From contig CAJGDC010000034.1 in NCBI GenBank assembly GCA_904502005.1, positions 1-20,754 of the forward strand: a DNA stretch of 20,754 bases, written 5' to 3'. Below, piece after piece: positions 1 through 6,190 of this stretch (positions are counted from its first letter, which is position 1; each line of letters opens with the position of its first letter). The stretch is from an uncultured Alistipes sp. Its GTDB lineage: Bacteria > Bacteroidota > Bacteroidia > Bacteroidales > Rikenellaceae. The translations under genes and the position numbers were made by a program. The notes below the pieces were generated by a model. It ran no database searches and was not told the DNA's origin. It saw nothing but the letters and a program-made list of their open reading frames with translations.

Positions 1-163
1 ATACAAGCGAGTGACCATCGAGTACCTTGACCACCTTTTTATACACACTTGGTTTCAGATTACACTCGGCAATGTATGCCACCACGTCGTGACCCTTCTG
101 ACCCCAACCAAAACTGGTAAGGGTGTAGAGTGCCGAGATAAGAATAAGCAAAAATCTCTTCAT
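1..163 (-). CDS. S1/P1-family nuclease, N-terminal fragment
   Basis: Only the first 54 codons are in the window; the gene runs off the left edge. Reading down from ATG at 163, a signal peptide (MKRFLLILISALYTLTSFG) is followed by WGQKGHDVVAYIAE. This is the diagnostic start of a mature S1/P1 zinc nuclease, in which the new N-terminal Trp and the following His help bind the zinc cluster. Family members are secreted or periplasmic enzymes that cut single-stranded DNA and RNA and release 3'-phosphate as nucleotidases. The start lies 12 bp after the rho stop codon on the same strand, with no terminator between, so it is probably read through from rho. The catalytic half cannot be checked here. 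Family assignment is fairly sure; substrate is not known. Confidence 0.82.
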   Translation of the reverse strand, partial: MKRFLLILISALYTLTSFGWGQKGHDVVAYIAECNLKPSVYKKVVKVLDGHSLV

Positions 164-175
164 AGTTTTTTATAT

Positions 176-1747
176 TTATTGGTTCATTGTTGCTAAAAAC
201 TCCTCGTTGCTGCGAGTTAGGTTCATCTGCTTTTGGAGGAACTCCATCGCCTCTACAGTCGTCATATCTGATAGATACTTTCTCAGAATCCAGGTGCGCT
301 GCATAACCTCGCGGCTTAGGAGCATATCCTCACGACGGGTACCTGATGCGATAACATCCACAGCAGGGTAGATACGCTTATTTGCAAGGCGACGGTCAAG
401 CTGAAGCTCCATGTTACCTGTACCCTTGAACTCCTCAAAGATAACCTCATCCATCTTTGAACCTGTGTCAATGAGCGCTGTTGCGATGATTGTAAGAGAG
501 CCCTTCTCCTCTGTATTTCGCGCAGCTCCGAAGAATCGCTTTGGTTTATGGAGTGCATTTGCATCTACACCTCCCGATAATACCTTACCTGAGGCAGGCT
601 GTACGGAGTTGTACGCACGTGCAAGACGTGTTATAGAGTCGAGTAGGATGACTACATCGTGTCCGCACTCAACCATACGCTTAGCCTTCTCCAAAACCAT
701 CTCGGCAACCTTTACGTGGCGTGTAGCCTGCTCGTCAAATGTAGAGGCAACAACCTCAGCTTTGACGTGGCGAGCCATCTCTGTAACCTCCTCAGGTCGC
801 TCATCTATCAGTAGAACAATCATGTATACCTCTGGATGGTTGTCGGCAATGGCGTTGGCAATGTTTTGCAATAGCATGGTCTTACCTGTCTTTGGCTGAG
901 CAACTATCAGCGCGCGCTGGCCCTTACCGATAGGGGAGAAGAGGTCTACTATGCGATTTGATAGGTCGTTGTGACCATTTCCTGTAAGATTAAACTTCTT
1001 GTCTGGGAAGAGAGGTGTCAGATACTCAAACTGTACACGGTCACGCACGGCATTTGGCTCAAGACCATTAATCTCAAGCACCTGCACAAGTGGGAAATAC
1101 TTCTCACCCTCCTTAGGTGGACGGATAATACCAGTTACGGTATCTCCAGCCTTAAGGCCGAAGAGCTTAATCTGTGATGGTGATACATATACATCATCCG
1201 GAGAGTTGAGGTAGTTGTAGTCTGCTGAACGTAAGAAACCATAACCCTCCGGGATTATCTCAAGTACACCCTCGCCTATAACCTCTGCCGTAAAGTCATC
1301 CTTTGTAATCTCTGCCTCTACAGTTACATCCTCTTTGGTTGGCTCCTCGGTAACAGTTGGCTCTACGTGTTGCTCCTCAACGCTATTCTCTACCTGTTCA
1401 ACTTTCTCGGCTCTCTTTGGTCTGCCACGACGTTTCTCTGGCTTAGCAGGATGCTGCTCTTCTGTGGTTGGCGCAGGCTCAGTTTTTGCCTCAGCTGCAG
1501 TAGAATCCTCTACAACCTCAACCTTCTCCGCCTTATGAGGCTTACGGCCACGACGCTTAGGCTGCTCAGTTGTTACAGCAATCTCCTCTTTAGCAGGCTC
1601 TTGTGGTGCCTCTTCAGAGGTTGCACCGCCAGCTATTAACTTTATAATACTCTTCTTGGAGAGCTTGTCACTCTCAATTCCGAATGCTTTTGCAATCTCA
1701 CGCAGCTCTTTGAGGCTCTTGCTCTCAAGTGTAGCTAAATCTTCCAT
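176..1747 (-). CDS. rho: Transcription termination factor Rho, with long disordered N-terminal insert
   Basis: ATP-dependent hexameric RNA helicase that ends transcription. With the start at ATG 1747 the protein has 523 residues. A Rho N-terminal helical domain (about 2-40) is followed by a low-complexity, charged insert (about 41-155) rich in E, K, P, A and T. The RNA-binding cold-shock fold begins about 158 (GEGVLEIIPEGYGFLRS). The ATPase core has Walker A PKTGKT at about 286-291, Walker B VVILLD at about 365-370, the Q-loop region SGKVLSGGVDANALHKPKRF and the arginine-finger region LDRRLANKRIYPA. An in-frame TTG at 1810 would extend the protein by 21 residues, but it overlaps the predicted -7 element, so ATG 1747 is preferred. 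The insert carries two related RRGR segments. Rho from gut Bacteroides is known to carry such a disordered insert, with reported roles in phase separation and gut fitness. Confidence 0.97.
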   Translation of the reverse strand: MEDLATLESKSLKELREIAKAFGIESDKLSKKSIIKLIAGGATSEEAPQEPAKEEIAVTTEQPKRRGRKPHKAEKVEVVEDSTAAEAKTEPAPTTEEQHPAKPEKRRGRPKRAEKVEQVENSVEEQHVEPTVTEEPTKEDVTVEAEITKDDFTAEVIGEGVLEIIPEGYGFLRSADYNYLNSPDDVYVSPSQIKLFGLKAGDTVTGIIRPPKEGEKYFPLVQVLEINGLEPNAVRDRVQFEYLTPLFPDKKFNLTGNGHNDLSNRIVDLFSPIGKGQRALIVAQPKTGKTMLLQNIANAIADNHPEVYMIVLLIDERPEEVTEMARHVKAEVVASTFDEQATRHVKVAEMVLEKAKRMVECGHDVVILLDSITRLARAYNSVQPASGKVLSGGVDANALHKPKRFFGAARNTEEKGSLTIIATALIDTGSKMDEVIFEEFKGTGNMELQLDRRLANKRIYPAVDVIASGTRREDMLLSREVMQRTWILRKYLSDMTTVEAMEFLQKQMNLTRSNEEFLATMNQ

Positions 1748-1807
1748 ATTAAGTATAATAAATTTCTTGATTGATAATCCGCCGGACGACGAATCTGTTT
1801 GATACTG

Positions 1808-1837
1808 CAAAGATAATACAAAATCGTTAAAATCAAA
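1808..1837 (-). promoter_or_regulatory. Predicted rho promoter (Bacteroidetes type)
   Basis: On the minus strand TTTG (1834-1837) is followed after 18 bp by TATCTTTG (1808-1815). This fits the Bacteroidetes housekeeping consensus of TTTG near -33 and TAnnTTTG near -7. Transcription would start near 1800, giving a leader of about 50 nt before the rho ATG at 1747. The -33 element overlaps the foot of the terminator of the upstream gene. Seen by motif only; not measured. Confidence 0.6.
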
Positions 1838-1871
1838 TACGGAGAGGTTATTAAAACAACCTCTCCGTATT
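1836..1871 (-). terminator. Hairpin terminator after the beta-barrel gene
   Basis: A perfect 14-bp inverted repeat (AATACGGAGAGGTT and its complement, arms 1836-1849 and 1858-1871) has an 8-nt loop. It begins 13 bp beyond the stop codon of the beta-barrel gene. On the minus strand the stem is followed by a moderately U-rich run, so it fits an intrinsic terminator. It also insulates rho from upstream transcription. Confidence 0.8.
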
Positions 1872-1884
1872 ATTTATTCAATAT

Positions 1885-2514
1885 TTACCAATTAAATCCA
1901 ACTTTTATATACCACGATGTGCCATTATAGCCATCGTCGTTGTCTGATTCAGGAAAATAGCTATCAGAAATAACAAACTTATAGCCAAATCGCTGATGCT
2001 GCATTCCCGCACAAACGTTTAACCACTTGAGAATATTGACACCAAGGCCTACATCACAATAGAAACCACCCTTGAGTCGAGTTGAGAAAGAGTATTCTTT
2101 TATAGAAATGGAAATATCTGAGCCACTGTATGGCACAACACTCCCTCCAAAGCTAGCAGATATATATGGCGAAACTGTTCTCATTGGCAGTATACCCTTA
2201 ACATTGACATACATTGGCAGGGTAATGGTCTTCCACTTCTCATCAGGATACTCCAAATCCCATGCACCCAGATAAGCCTGAATGCCTAAACCTGCACCTA
2301 CAAATAGATGCTGACCAATAGCTACACCATGGATAGTCTCAAGAAATGGGCGACTGAGCGATGAATCAAGAGCTAAATCATCTCCGTACATCAACTTATC
2401 TCCGGATGCAAAACCGATATTAACCTCTCCAGAATATCTAACTACCGGCTCGAATGCAAAGGATGTAGATACTATACCAATAGTAGCAACTACAGCCAAT
2501 AAAATCTTCTTCAT
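1885..2514 (-). CDS. Small outer-membrane beta-barrel protein
   Basis: A 209-residue secreted protein starting at ATG 2514 (an alternative ATG at 2523 adds MTI). It has a clear signal peptide, MKKILLAVVATIGIVSTSFA, then alternating polar/hydrophobic strands rich in Gly and aromatic residues. Examples are EVNIGFASG, LFVGAGLGIQAYLG, PYISASFGGS and the final WYIKVGFNW. Length, strand pattern and a terminal aromatic residue match eight-stranded OmpA/OmpX-like barrels (OMP_b-brl type) of Bacteroidetes. No enzyme motif is visible. It is monocistronic, with its own promoter and terminator. The role (adhesion, stability or transport) cannot be inferred. Confidence 0.75.
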   Translation of the reverse strand: MKKILLAVVATIGIVSTSFAFEPVVRYSGEVNIGFASGDKLMYGDDLALDSSLSRPFLETIHGVAIGQHLFVGAGLGIQAYLGAWDLEYPDEKWKTITLPMYVNVKGILPMRTVSPYISASFGGSVVPYSGSDISISIKEYSFSTRLKGGFYCDVGLGVNILKWLNVCAGMQHQRFGYKFVISDSYFPESDNDDGYNGTSWYIKVGFNW

Positions 2515-2574
2515 AATAGTCATTTAATTTACACACCTTTACAGGTGTTGATCATTATTAATCAATCTACACTG

Positions 2575-2608
2575 CAAAGATAGTTATTTTATTCAATTAT
2601 ACAACAAA
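2575..2608 (-). promoter_or_regulatory. Predicted promoter of the beta-barrel gene
   Basis: On the minus strand TATCTTTG (2575-2582) matches the -7 consensus TAnnTTTG. A candidate upstream element lies at 2602-2608 (GTTG at 19 bp or TTTG at 22 bp spacing), so the -33 choice is uncertain. Transcription would begin near 2568, leaving a leader of about 54 nt that contains a short palindrome at 2533-2548. Confidence 0.5.
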
Positions 2609-2626
2609 ATTTGCATTACGTCATCT

Positions 2627-2688
2627 TATATACAAAAAAAGGGGAGAAACTTGTAGTTTCTCCTCGCGTACCCGAAGCCGGGATTGAA
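2627..2688 (-). pseudogene. Truncated duplicate of tRNA-Leu 3' end plus terminator
   Basis: This 62-bp stretch is a near-identical direct repeat of 2919-2979. It contains the complement of the 3' side of the tRNA-Leu T arm and acceptor (2669-2688, with one C-to-T change). It also contains the adjoining hairpin terminator (arms 2641-2650 and 2656-2665, one mismatch) and its U tract. No tRNA body lies upstream: the D arm, anticodon arm and 5' acceptor strand are absent, so it cannot fold as a tRNA. It is best read as a relic of tRNA duplication or as one attachment-site half left by an integration event. Confidence 0.75.
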
Positions 2689-2918
2689 GTGTAGCGACTT
2701 TAGTCGCAAACTCGCGCGGATACCTCAGTAGCGCAGACCGATAGGTCTAGCATAAAATAACAATATCTGCGCAACCGCCCATTAGTGAGTATTGCGGTGT
2801 CGAGAGTTACACTTGTTGGCGAGCATGCCAAAGGCAGATGCTAATGTGATGGGCGACAGCGGGCTTGCACGCATAGTAGACAATCACATTAGCAGCAGAA
2901 CGTAGTTCCTCGCCAACG
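2689..2918. other. Non-coding segment packed with inverted repeats between duplicated tRNA ends
   Basis: No convincing gene lies here. The segment carries a series of inverted repeats. These are GCGACT/AGTCGC (2694-2707), AGACC/GGTCT (2735-2748) inside GCGCAGA/TCTGCGC (2731-2772), and ACCGC/GCGGT (2774-2798). There is also a nested pair: GTTGGCGAG/CTCGCCAAC (2815-2823 with 2909-2917) enclosing a 12-bp stem (2839-2850 with 2883-2894). It may be a structured RNA, a tiny mobile element or a decayed remnant. The direct tRNA-end repeats at both borders favour an inserted or duplicated unit of about 292 bp. Confidence 0.5.
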
Positions 2919-2924
2919 TATATA

Positions 2925-2956
2925 CAAAAAAGAGGAGAAACATGTTGTTTCTCCTC
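2925..2956 (-). terminator. Intrinsic terminator of tRNA-Leu
   Basis: On the minus strand a perfect 10-bp stem (GAGGAGAAAC and its complement, arms 2932-2941 and 2947-2956) with a 5-nt loop is followed by six T residues (complement of 2926-2931). It starts four bases after the tRNA 3' end, the classic arrangement for a single tRNA transcript. Confidence 0.9.
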
Positions 2957-2959
2957 GCG

Positions 2960-3045
2960 TACCCGAAGCCGGGATCGAACCGGCACGGACATTTCTGTCC
3001 ACAGGATTTTAAGTCCGGCGTGTCTACCTATTCCACCATTCGGGC
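2960..3045 (-). tRNA. tRNA-Leu (anticodon UAA)
   Basis: The 86-nt sequence folds as a class II tRNA. It has acceptor GCCCGAA with UUCGGGU (a G1-U72 pair, as also occurs in E. coli tRNA-Leu-UAA), and discriminator A73. The D arm is normal, and the anticodon loop CUUAAAA has anticodon UAA. The long variable arm is GGACA-GAAA-UGUCC, and the T arm is GCCGG-UUCGAUC-CCGGC. CCA is not encoded. The A36-A37-A38 sequence is the recognition pattern for MiaA isopentenylation. One oddity: in the anticodon stem, CCGGA faces UCCUG, leaving a C28-U42 mismatch. It reads UUA and UUG codons. It has its own promoter and terminator. Confidence 0.95.
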
Positions 3046-3063
3046 AACCGGCTATTTGCGGTG

Positions 3064-3095
3064 CAAATGTACAAATTTATATCTTATTCTCCAAA
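3064..3095 (-). promoter_or_regulatory. Predicted promoter of tRNA-Leu, overlapping the miaA 3' end
   Basis: On the minus strand TTTG (3092-3095) and TACATTTG (3064-3071) are 20 bp apart, a good match to the Bacteroidetes promoter. The -33 element lies inside the last codons of miaA. The predicted start near 3057 would give a leader of about 11 nt ahead of the mature tRNA. Confidence 0.65.
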
Positions 3096-3995
3096 TTGTG
3101 AATCAATATATTTGATAATCTGCTGGTAATCAGTAGGTGCAAACCAAGCTATCTGTTCGTCACGCCTAAACCATGTCATCTGACGCTTGGCATAGTGGCG
3201 TGTGTTGCGTTTGATTAGCTCAATGGCCTCATTTAGGGTGGTTTTACCATCAAAGTAGTCAAACATCTCGCTATATCCCACGGTATGAAGTGAGTTGCAG
3301 TGACGGTAGGTAAGCACACTACGAGCCTCAGCCTCCAGACCAGCTGCAATCATCATCTCTACGCGGCGATTGACTCTGTCATAAAGCTGCTCACGGGGCA
3401 TGCTGACTCCAATCTTAACAATCTGAAAATCACGCTCCTTACGCTCACCTTTGCGAAGCTCGGAGTACTTCTGTCCACTTGATAGGCACACCTCCAGAGC
3501 TCTCATAATACGTGCGGGGTTGTTCCTATCAACTACTTGATAGTACTCTGGGTCAAGTTCACGTAGTTGGTTTGCAAGACACTCTACACCTTCGTTTTGT
3601 AGGCGAGTAGCGAGCTGTTCGCGAAGTGTTGCGTCTGCCTCCGGAAGGCTGTCCATACCCTCGCATAGGGCACGAATATATAGTCCTGAGCCTCCGACTG
3701 CTACAACAGTATTGACGCTTTTGAATAGCGTATCCAGACGTTCCAGAGCCTCTTTCTCGTACTGGCCACAGTTGAAATCTTCAGTAAGTTCTCGCTCGGC
3801 AATAAAGTGGTGCTCAACGGATTGTAGCTGCTCCTCGGAAGGGTATGCGGTGCCGATAGGTAGACCTTTATATACTTGGCGTGAGTCGGTAGAGAGTATA
3901 GGCGCATTATAATGTCGGGCAAGAGCGATGCTTAGATCAGTCTTGCCCGAGGCTGTTGGTCCGACGACAACAATAAGTCTGCGATTAGTACTCAT
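3084..3995 (-). CDS. miaA: tRNA dimethylallyltransferase MiaA
   Basis: Adds a dimethylallyl group to N6 of A37 in tRNAs that read codons starting with U. It is a 303-residue cytosolic enzyme, the usual length for the family. The P-loop GPTASGKT is at 12-19, and the DSRQVYKG motif has the catalytic Asp at about 37. GGSGLYI stands where E. coli has GGT, and the C-terminal RNTRHYAKRQMTWFRRD segment is typical of the family. ATG 3995 is chosen because it begins at the normal family start and overlaps the stop of the upstream gene by 11 nt, which suggests coupled translation; an ATG at 4001 is also possible. A substrate tRNA, tRNA-Leu(UAA), lies 38 bp downstream. Confidence 0.97.
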   Translation of the reverse strand: MSTNRRLIVVVGPTASGKTDLSIALARHYNAPILSTDSRQVYKGLPIGTAYPSEEQLQSVEHHFIAERELTEDFNCGQYEKEALERLDTLFKSVNTVVAVGGSGLYIRALCEGMDSLPEADATLREQLATRLQNEGVECLANQLRELDPEYYQVVDRNNPARIMRALEVCLSSGQKYSELRKGERKERDFQIVKIGVSMPREQLYDRVNRRVEMMIAAGLEAEARSVLTYRHCNSLHTVGYSEMFDYFDGKTTLNEAIELIKRNTRHYAKRQMTWFRRDEQIAWFAPTDYQQIIKYIDSQFGE

Positions 3996-4491
3996 CGTCA
4001 TAGCTATCGTCGCCGTCAAACTCTCCAAACTCGTCCATTATCTCGTCAAAGATAGAGCCATCGTCTGCCGGCACGGCATCTGGATCATATTGGTCTGGTA
4101 CACGAGCATTCTCAAACGATACACGTGGGTACTCAAGCTCTGGATTTGGCTGCGTTGCGCTAACAACCTCAAGGTAGAAGGCGCGGTCAGCAATCATGTC
4201 AAACTGATAAATCAGACGATTACACTCAGAGACAACCAGCTCGGCAAGGGTAACCTTCTCCATTGCTATTGGAGCGCCCTCAAACTGCTCGTCGCCCAAG
4301 TCCATCTGTGAGAACTCCTGAATTGGGGTCCATTGCTCATCAGCTGTATAGAACGACGCCATACAATCGTCATAGCCTATAGAGGTGATGATAAAGTTGT
4401 GAAGCTCAAAGAGATTCATCTCGTGAGAGACCTCAAAGTCGCGTACGAAATTATCGTTTTCGTCGCTGAGCATTCTAAGTCTGAGTATCAT
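3985..4491 (-). CDS. pRiA4b ORF-3-like (IS1096 passenger TnpR-type) protein
   Basis: A 168-residue protein resembling the pRiA4b ORF-3 family, a small fold often annotated as an IS1096 passenger protein although its cellular role is not established. The match is the N-terminal pattern MILRLRMLSDENDNFVRDFEV, then LFELHNFIITSIGYDD, SFYTADEQW, and a long acidic C-terminal tail (DEIMDEFGEFDGDDSYDDEY). No transposase or mobile element is nearby, so the family name should not be taken to imply mobility. It overlaps miaA by 11 nt and begins 22 bp after the lipoprotein stop codon. Assignment is from remembered sequence pattern and is moderately sure. Confidence 0.65.
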   Translation of the reverse strand: MILRLRMLSDENDNFVRDFEVSHEMNLFELHNFIITSIGYDDCMASFYTADEQWTPIQEFSQMDLGDEQFEGAPIAMEKVTLAELVVSECNRLIYQFDMIADRAFYLEVVSATQPNPELEYPRVSFENARVPDQYDPDAVPADDGSIFDEIMDEFGEFDGDDSYDDEY

Positions 4492-4513
4492 AGTATATTT
4501 GATTTAGGTATGC

Positions 4514-6037
4514 CTACTTAATCTTTACGCAACGAATCTGCATCGCATTTGCGCGCTTAGTTGGGTAGTTGAGATTAAACTTGTTGATAGTTCTTGTTGT
4601 GGTAAGGTCAAAATACATGCAGGTTGACTGCTTGCCGTCAGCAGTAGTACCAGCAGTCCAGTAGTATCCCTCCCATGGTGCTGGCTGTGAAGGGTATACA
4701 TCCTCCTTATAGTTCATGTTGTGGATATAGCCATCATAGTAACTTCTAAATCCTCCAGCAAGGTAGAAGTGATTATTTACTCCATCTGAGAGCATCCATC
4801 CAAATCTGCCACGAGCGGTATCAAGAGGGGTATTGTCCTCCTCTGCAGAGAGCTGTAGGCAGTCAAAGTCGTTACCGGCAGGAACTCTCCAACCATAAGG
4901 ACATGGGTCATAAAGACTCTTTGTTGTGCCACTCCATAGAGAGTTATTTGACGAGTACATCCAGTCACCAATACCATCGCCATCCTCATTGTCTACGCAT
5001 GCAGTGTTGGTAATAAAGGTCATTGGATGCTCGATAGTGTACTCGATAGTTCCAGTCTCGGCAGAGCTCTCTGCACACTCAACATAAATAATACTACCAG
5101 CGTTATTGTATGCATACTCATCATCGCTGCCAGAGCAGTCGTGATAATATGGGCGAAGGAATGGATCTTTACGTCCCCACTGATAGTACAGACCATAGCT
5201 GTCAAGAATAAGTTGGTTCTTGTCTGTCGCACCATTGCTATTAGCGAATGCTCCGAGGTTAAAGTCCATAAATGTGACACCATTTGAGTAGGTTGAGTAG
5301 TGCTCAAGAGGGTTGGCTGAAGCCTTTGTGCACCAAATGTGCCAGCTCCAGAGAATATCACCCTTTGAGTTTACAGCGGCAATAACTGCATTACCGGATG
5401 GCATGACATACTGACCATCCTCTTTGATATACTCCTCTGCATTATCCTCGTTTCTGAGAGCATCAATGTAGAATGTAGCTGTTGTGCTCTCTTCATCATA
5501 AATTAGGTGCTCAATTTGAGAATGCTCACTCTGCCACACAATCTTAACATCACTAACATTGTTTAGCACCTGACCGCCACCATTACGAGATACGTCTAAT
5601 GAATAAGCCGCCATTGGTGTGGTTAAAACATAACAGTTGGCATACTTACCATCTTGGTTAATTAGCACAACAGAGTCGCCGATAATGTAACACTTAATGG
5701 TATATGAGTTGACCTTACCCTTTTTTGAAGTCAGAGTAAATCTTATATCAGCCTCACGCATCTTGTCGCGACCACTCTCTGTTCCAGGGTCTGCAGGTGG
5801 GGTGATTGTTATTGTTCTAGCGCTCTGGTTGATGGTGCATTTCCAGCCATCTTCTGCCTCTTTGAGCTCAACAGAGGCTGCATTTACTGTGTTATAGGTG
5901 ATTGTCTGAGCCTCTCCACCCCACTGAAAATAGAGTCCGGTGCTTGAAAACTCCATACCATAATCATCCTTTTTAGAGCAAGCTCCAAAGCATATTACAG
6001 CGCACGCTGCAAATAGAAGAAATTTCAATGTTCTCAT
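4514..6037 (-). CDS. Surface lipoprotein with C-terminal FISUMP-like domain
   Basis: A 507-residue lipoprotein. The signal peptide ends in the lipobox FGAC (Cys20), followed by SKKDDY. A Lys and acidic residues right after the lipidated Cys resemble the Bacteroidetes export signal that sends lipoproteins to the cell surface. The N-terminal region (about 28-120) is beta-rich and may be an immunoglobulin-like or BACON-type domain; this is a weak call. The C-terminal half has the aromatic and Trp-rich pattern YYQWGRKDPF ... DPCPYGWRVPAGNDF ... YYWTAG ... RCVKI. That is the hallmark of the Fibrobacter-major-domain (FISUMP) family seen in Bacteroidetes surface and fimbria-associated proteins. No catalytic site is evident. 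It may share a transcript with the two genes downstream. Confidence 0.75.
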   Translation of the reverse strand: MRTLKFLLFAACAVICFGACSKKDDYGMEFSSTGLYFQWGGEAQTITYNTVNAASVELKEAEDGWKCTINQSARTITITPPADPGTESGRDKMREADIRFTLTSKKGKVNSYTIKCYIIGDSVVLINQDGKYANCYVLTTPMAAYSLDVSRNGGGQVLNNVSDVKIVWQSEHSQIEHLIYDEESTTATFYIDALRNEDNAEEYIKEDGQYVMPSGNAVIAAVNSKGDILWSWHIWCTKASANPLEHYSTYSNGVTFMDFNLGAFANSNGATDKNQLILDSYGLYYQWGRKDPFLRPYYHDCSGSDDEYAYNNAGSIIYVECAESSAETGTIEYTIEHPMTFITNTACVDNEDGDGIGDWMYSSNNSLWSGTTKSLYDPCPYGWRVPAGNDFDCLQLSAEEDNTPLDTARGRFGWMLSDGVNNHFYLAGGFRSYYDGYIHNMNYKEDVYPSQPAPWEGYYWTAGTTADGKQSTCMYFDLTTTRTINKFNLNYPTKRANAMQIRCVKIK

Positions 6038-6061
6038 ATATTGTTATACTATTTTATCAAA

Positions 6062-6084
6062 ACGCAATATTGCGTGCAAATGTA
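6062..6084 (-). promoter_or_regulatory. Predicted -7 element with 14-bp palindrome at the start site
   Basis: Upstream of the FISUMP lipoprotein the minus strand has TACATTTG (6077-6084), a good -7 element without a clear -33 partner. Directly after it lies the perfect palindrome ACGCAATATTGCGT (6062-6075). The expected transcription start, about 6070, falls within the palindrome, which is therefore a candidate operator. Alternatively it is a hairpin at the very 5' end of the mRNA. Confidence 0.45.
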
Positions 6085-6190
6085 CCAAAAAAGTTGCAAA
6101 TTAACTAACCTTTGTCACGCATTTCTGCAATTTAATCTAAATAATTGTCAAACTATCAACGATTTTTATCGCTTTTTAGTATAACAGTGC

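Noticed and set aside
411..899. Plus-strand 162-codon open frame opposite rho
   Set aside because: The minus frame is unmistakable Rho ATPase; the antisense frame has no family pattern.
2815..2917. Integron attC-like site (GTTGGCG ... CGCCAAC ends)
   Set aside because: The ends resemble attC core sites, but the bases do not fit the GTTRRRY/RYYYAAC consensus and no integrase or cassette gene is present.
2807..2992. Minus-strand 61-codon open frame between the tRNA copies
   Set aside because: It begins inside tRNA-Leu and runs through the terminator and hairpins; its sequence has no protein-like pattern and the inverted repeats explain the DNA better.
3985..4491. Insertion-sequence passenger gene as a sign of a mobile element
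   Set aside because: The family name mentions IS1096, but no transposase, terminal repeats or target duplication were seen and the gene is coupled to miaA.
4777..5361. Minus-strand open frames of 70 and 113 codons within the FISUMP lipoprotein gene
   Set aside because: They lie in other frames of a long, clearly real coding region and show no independent signals.
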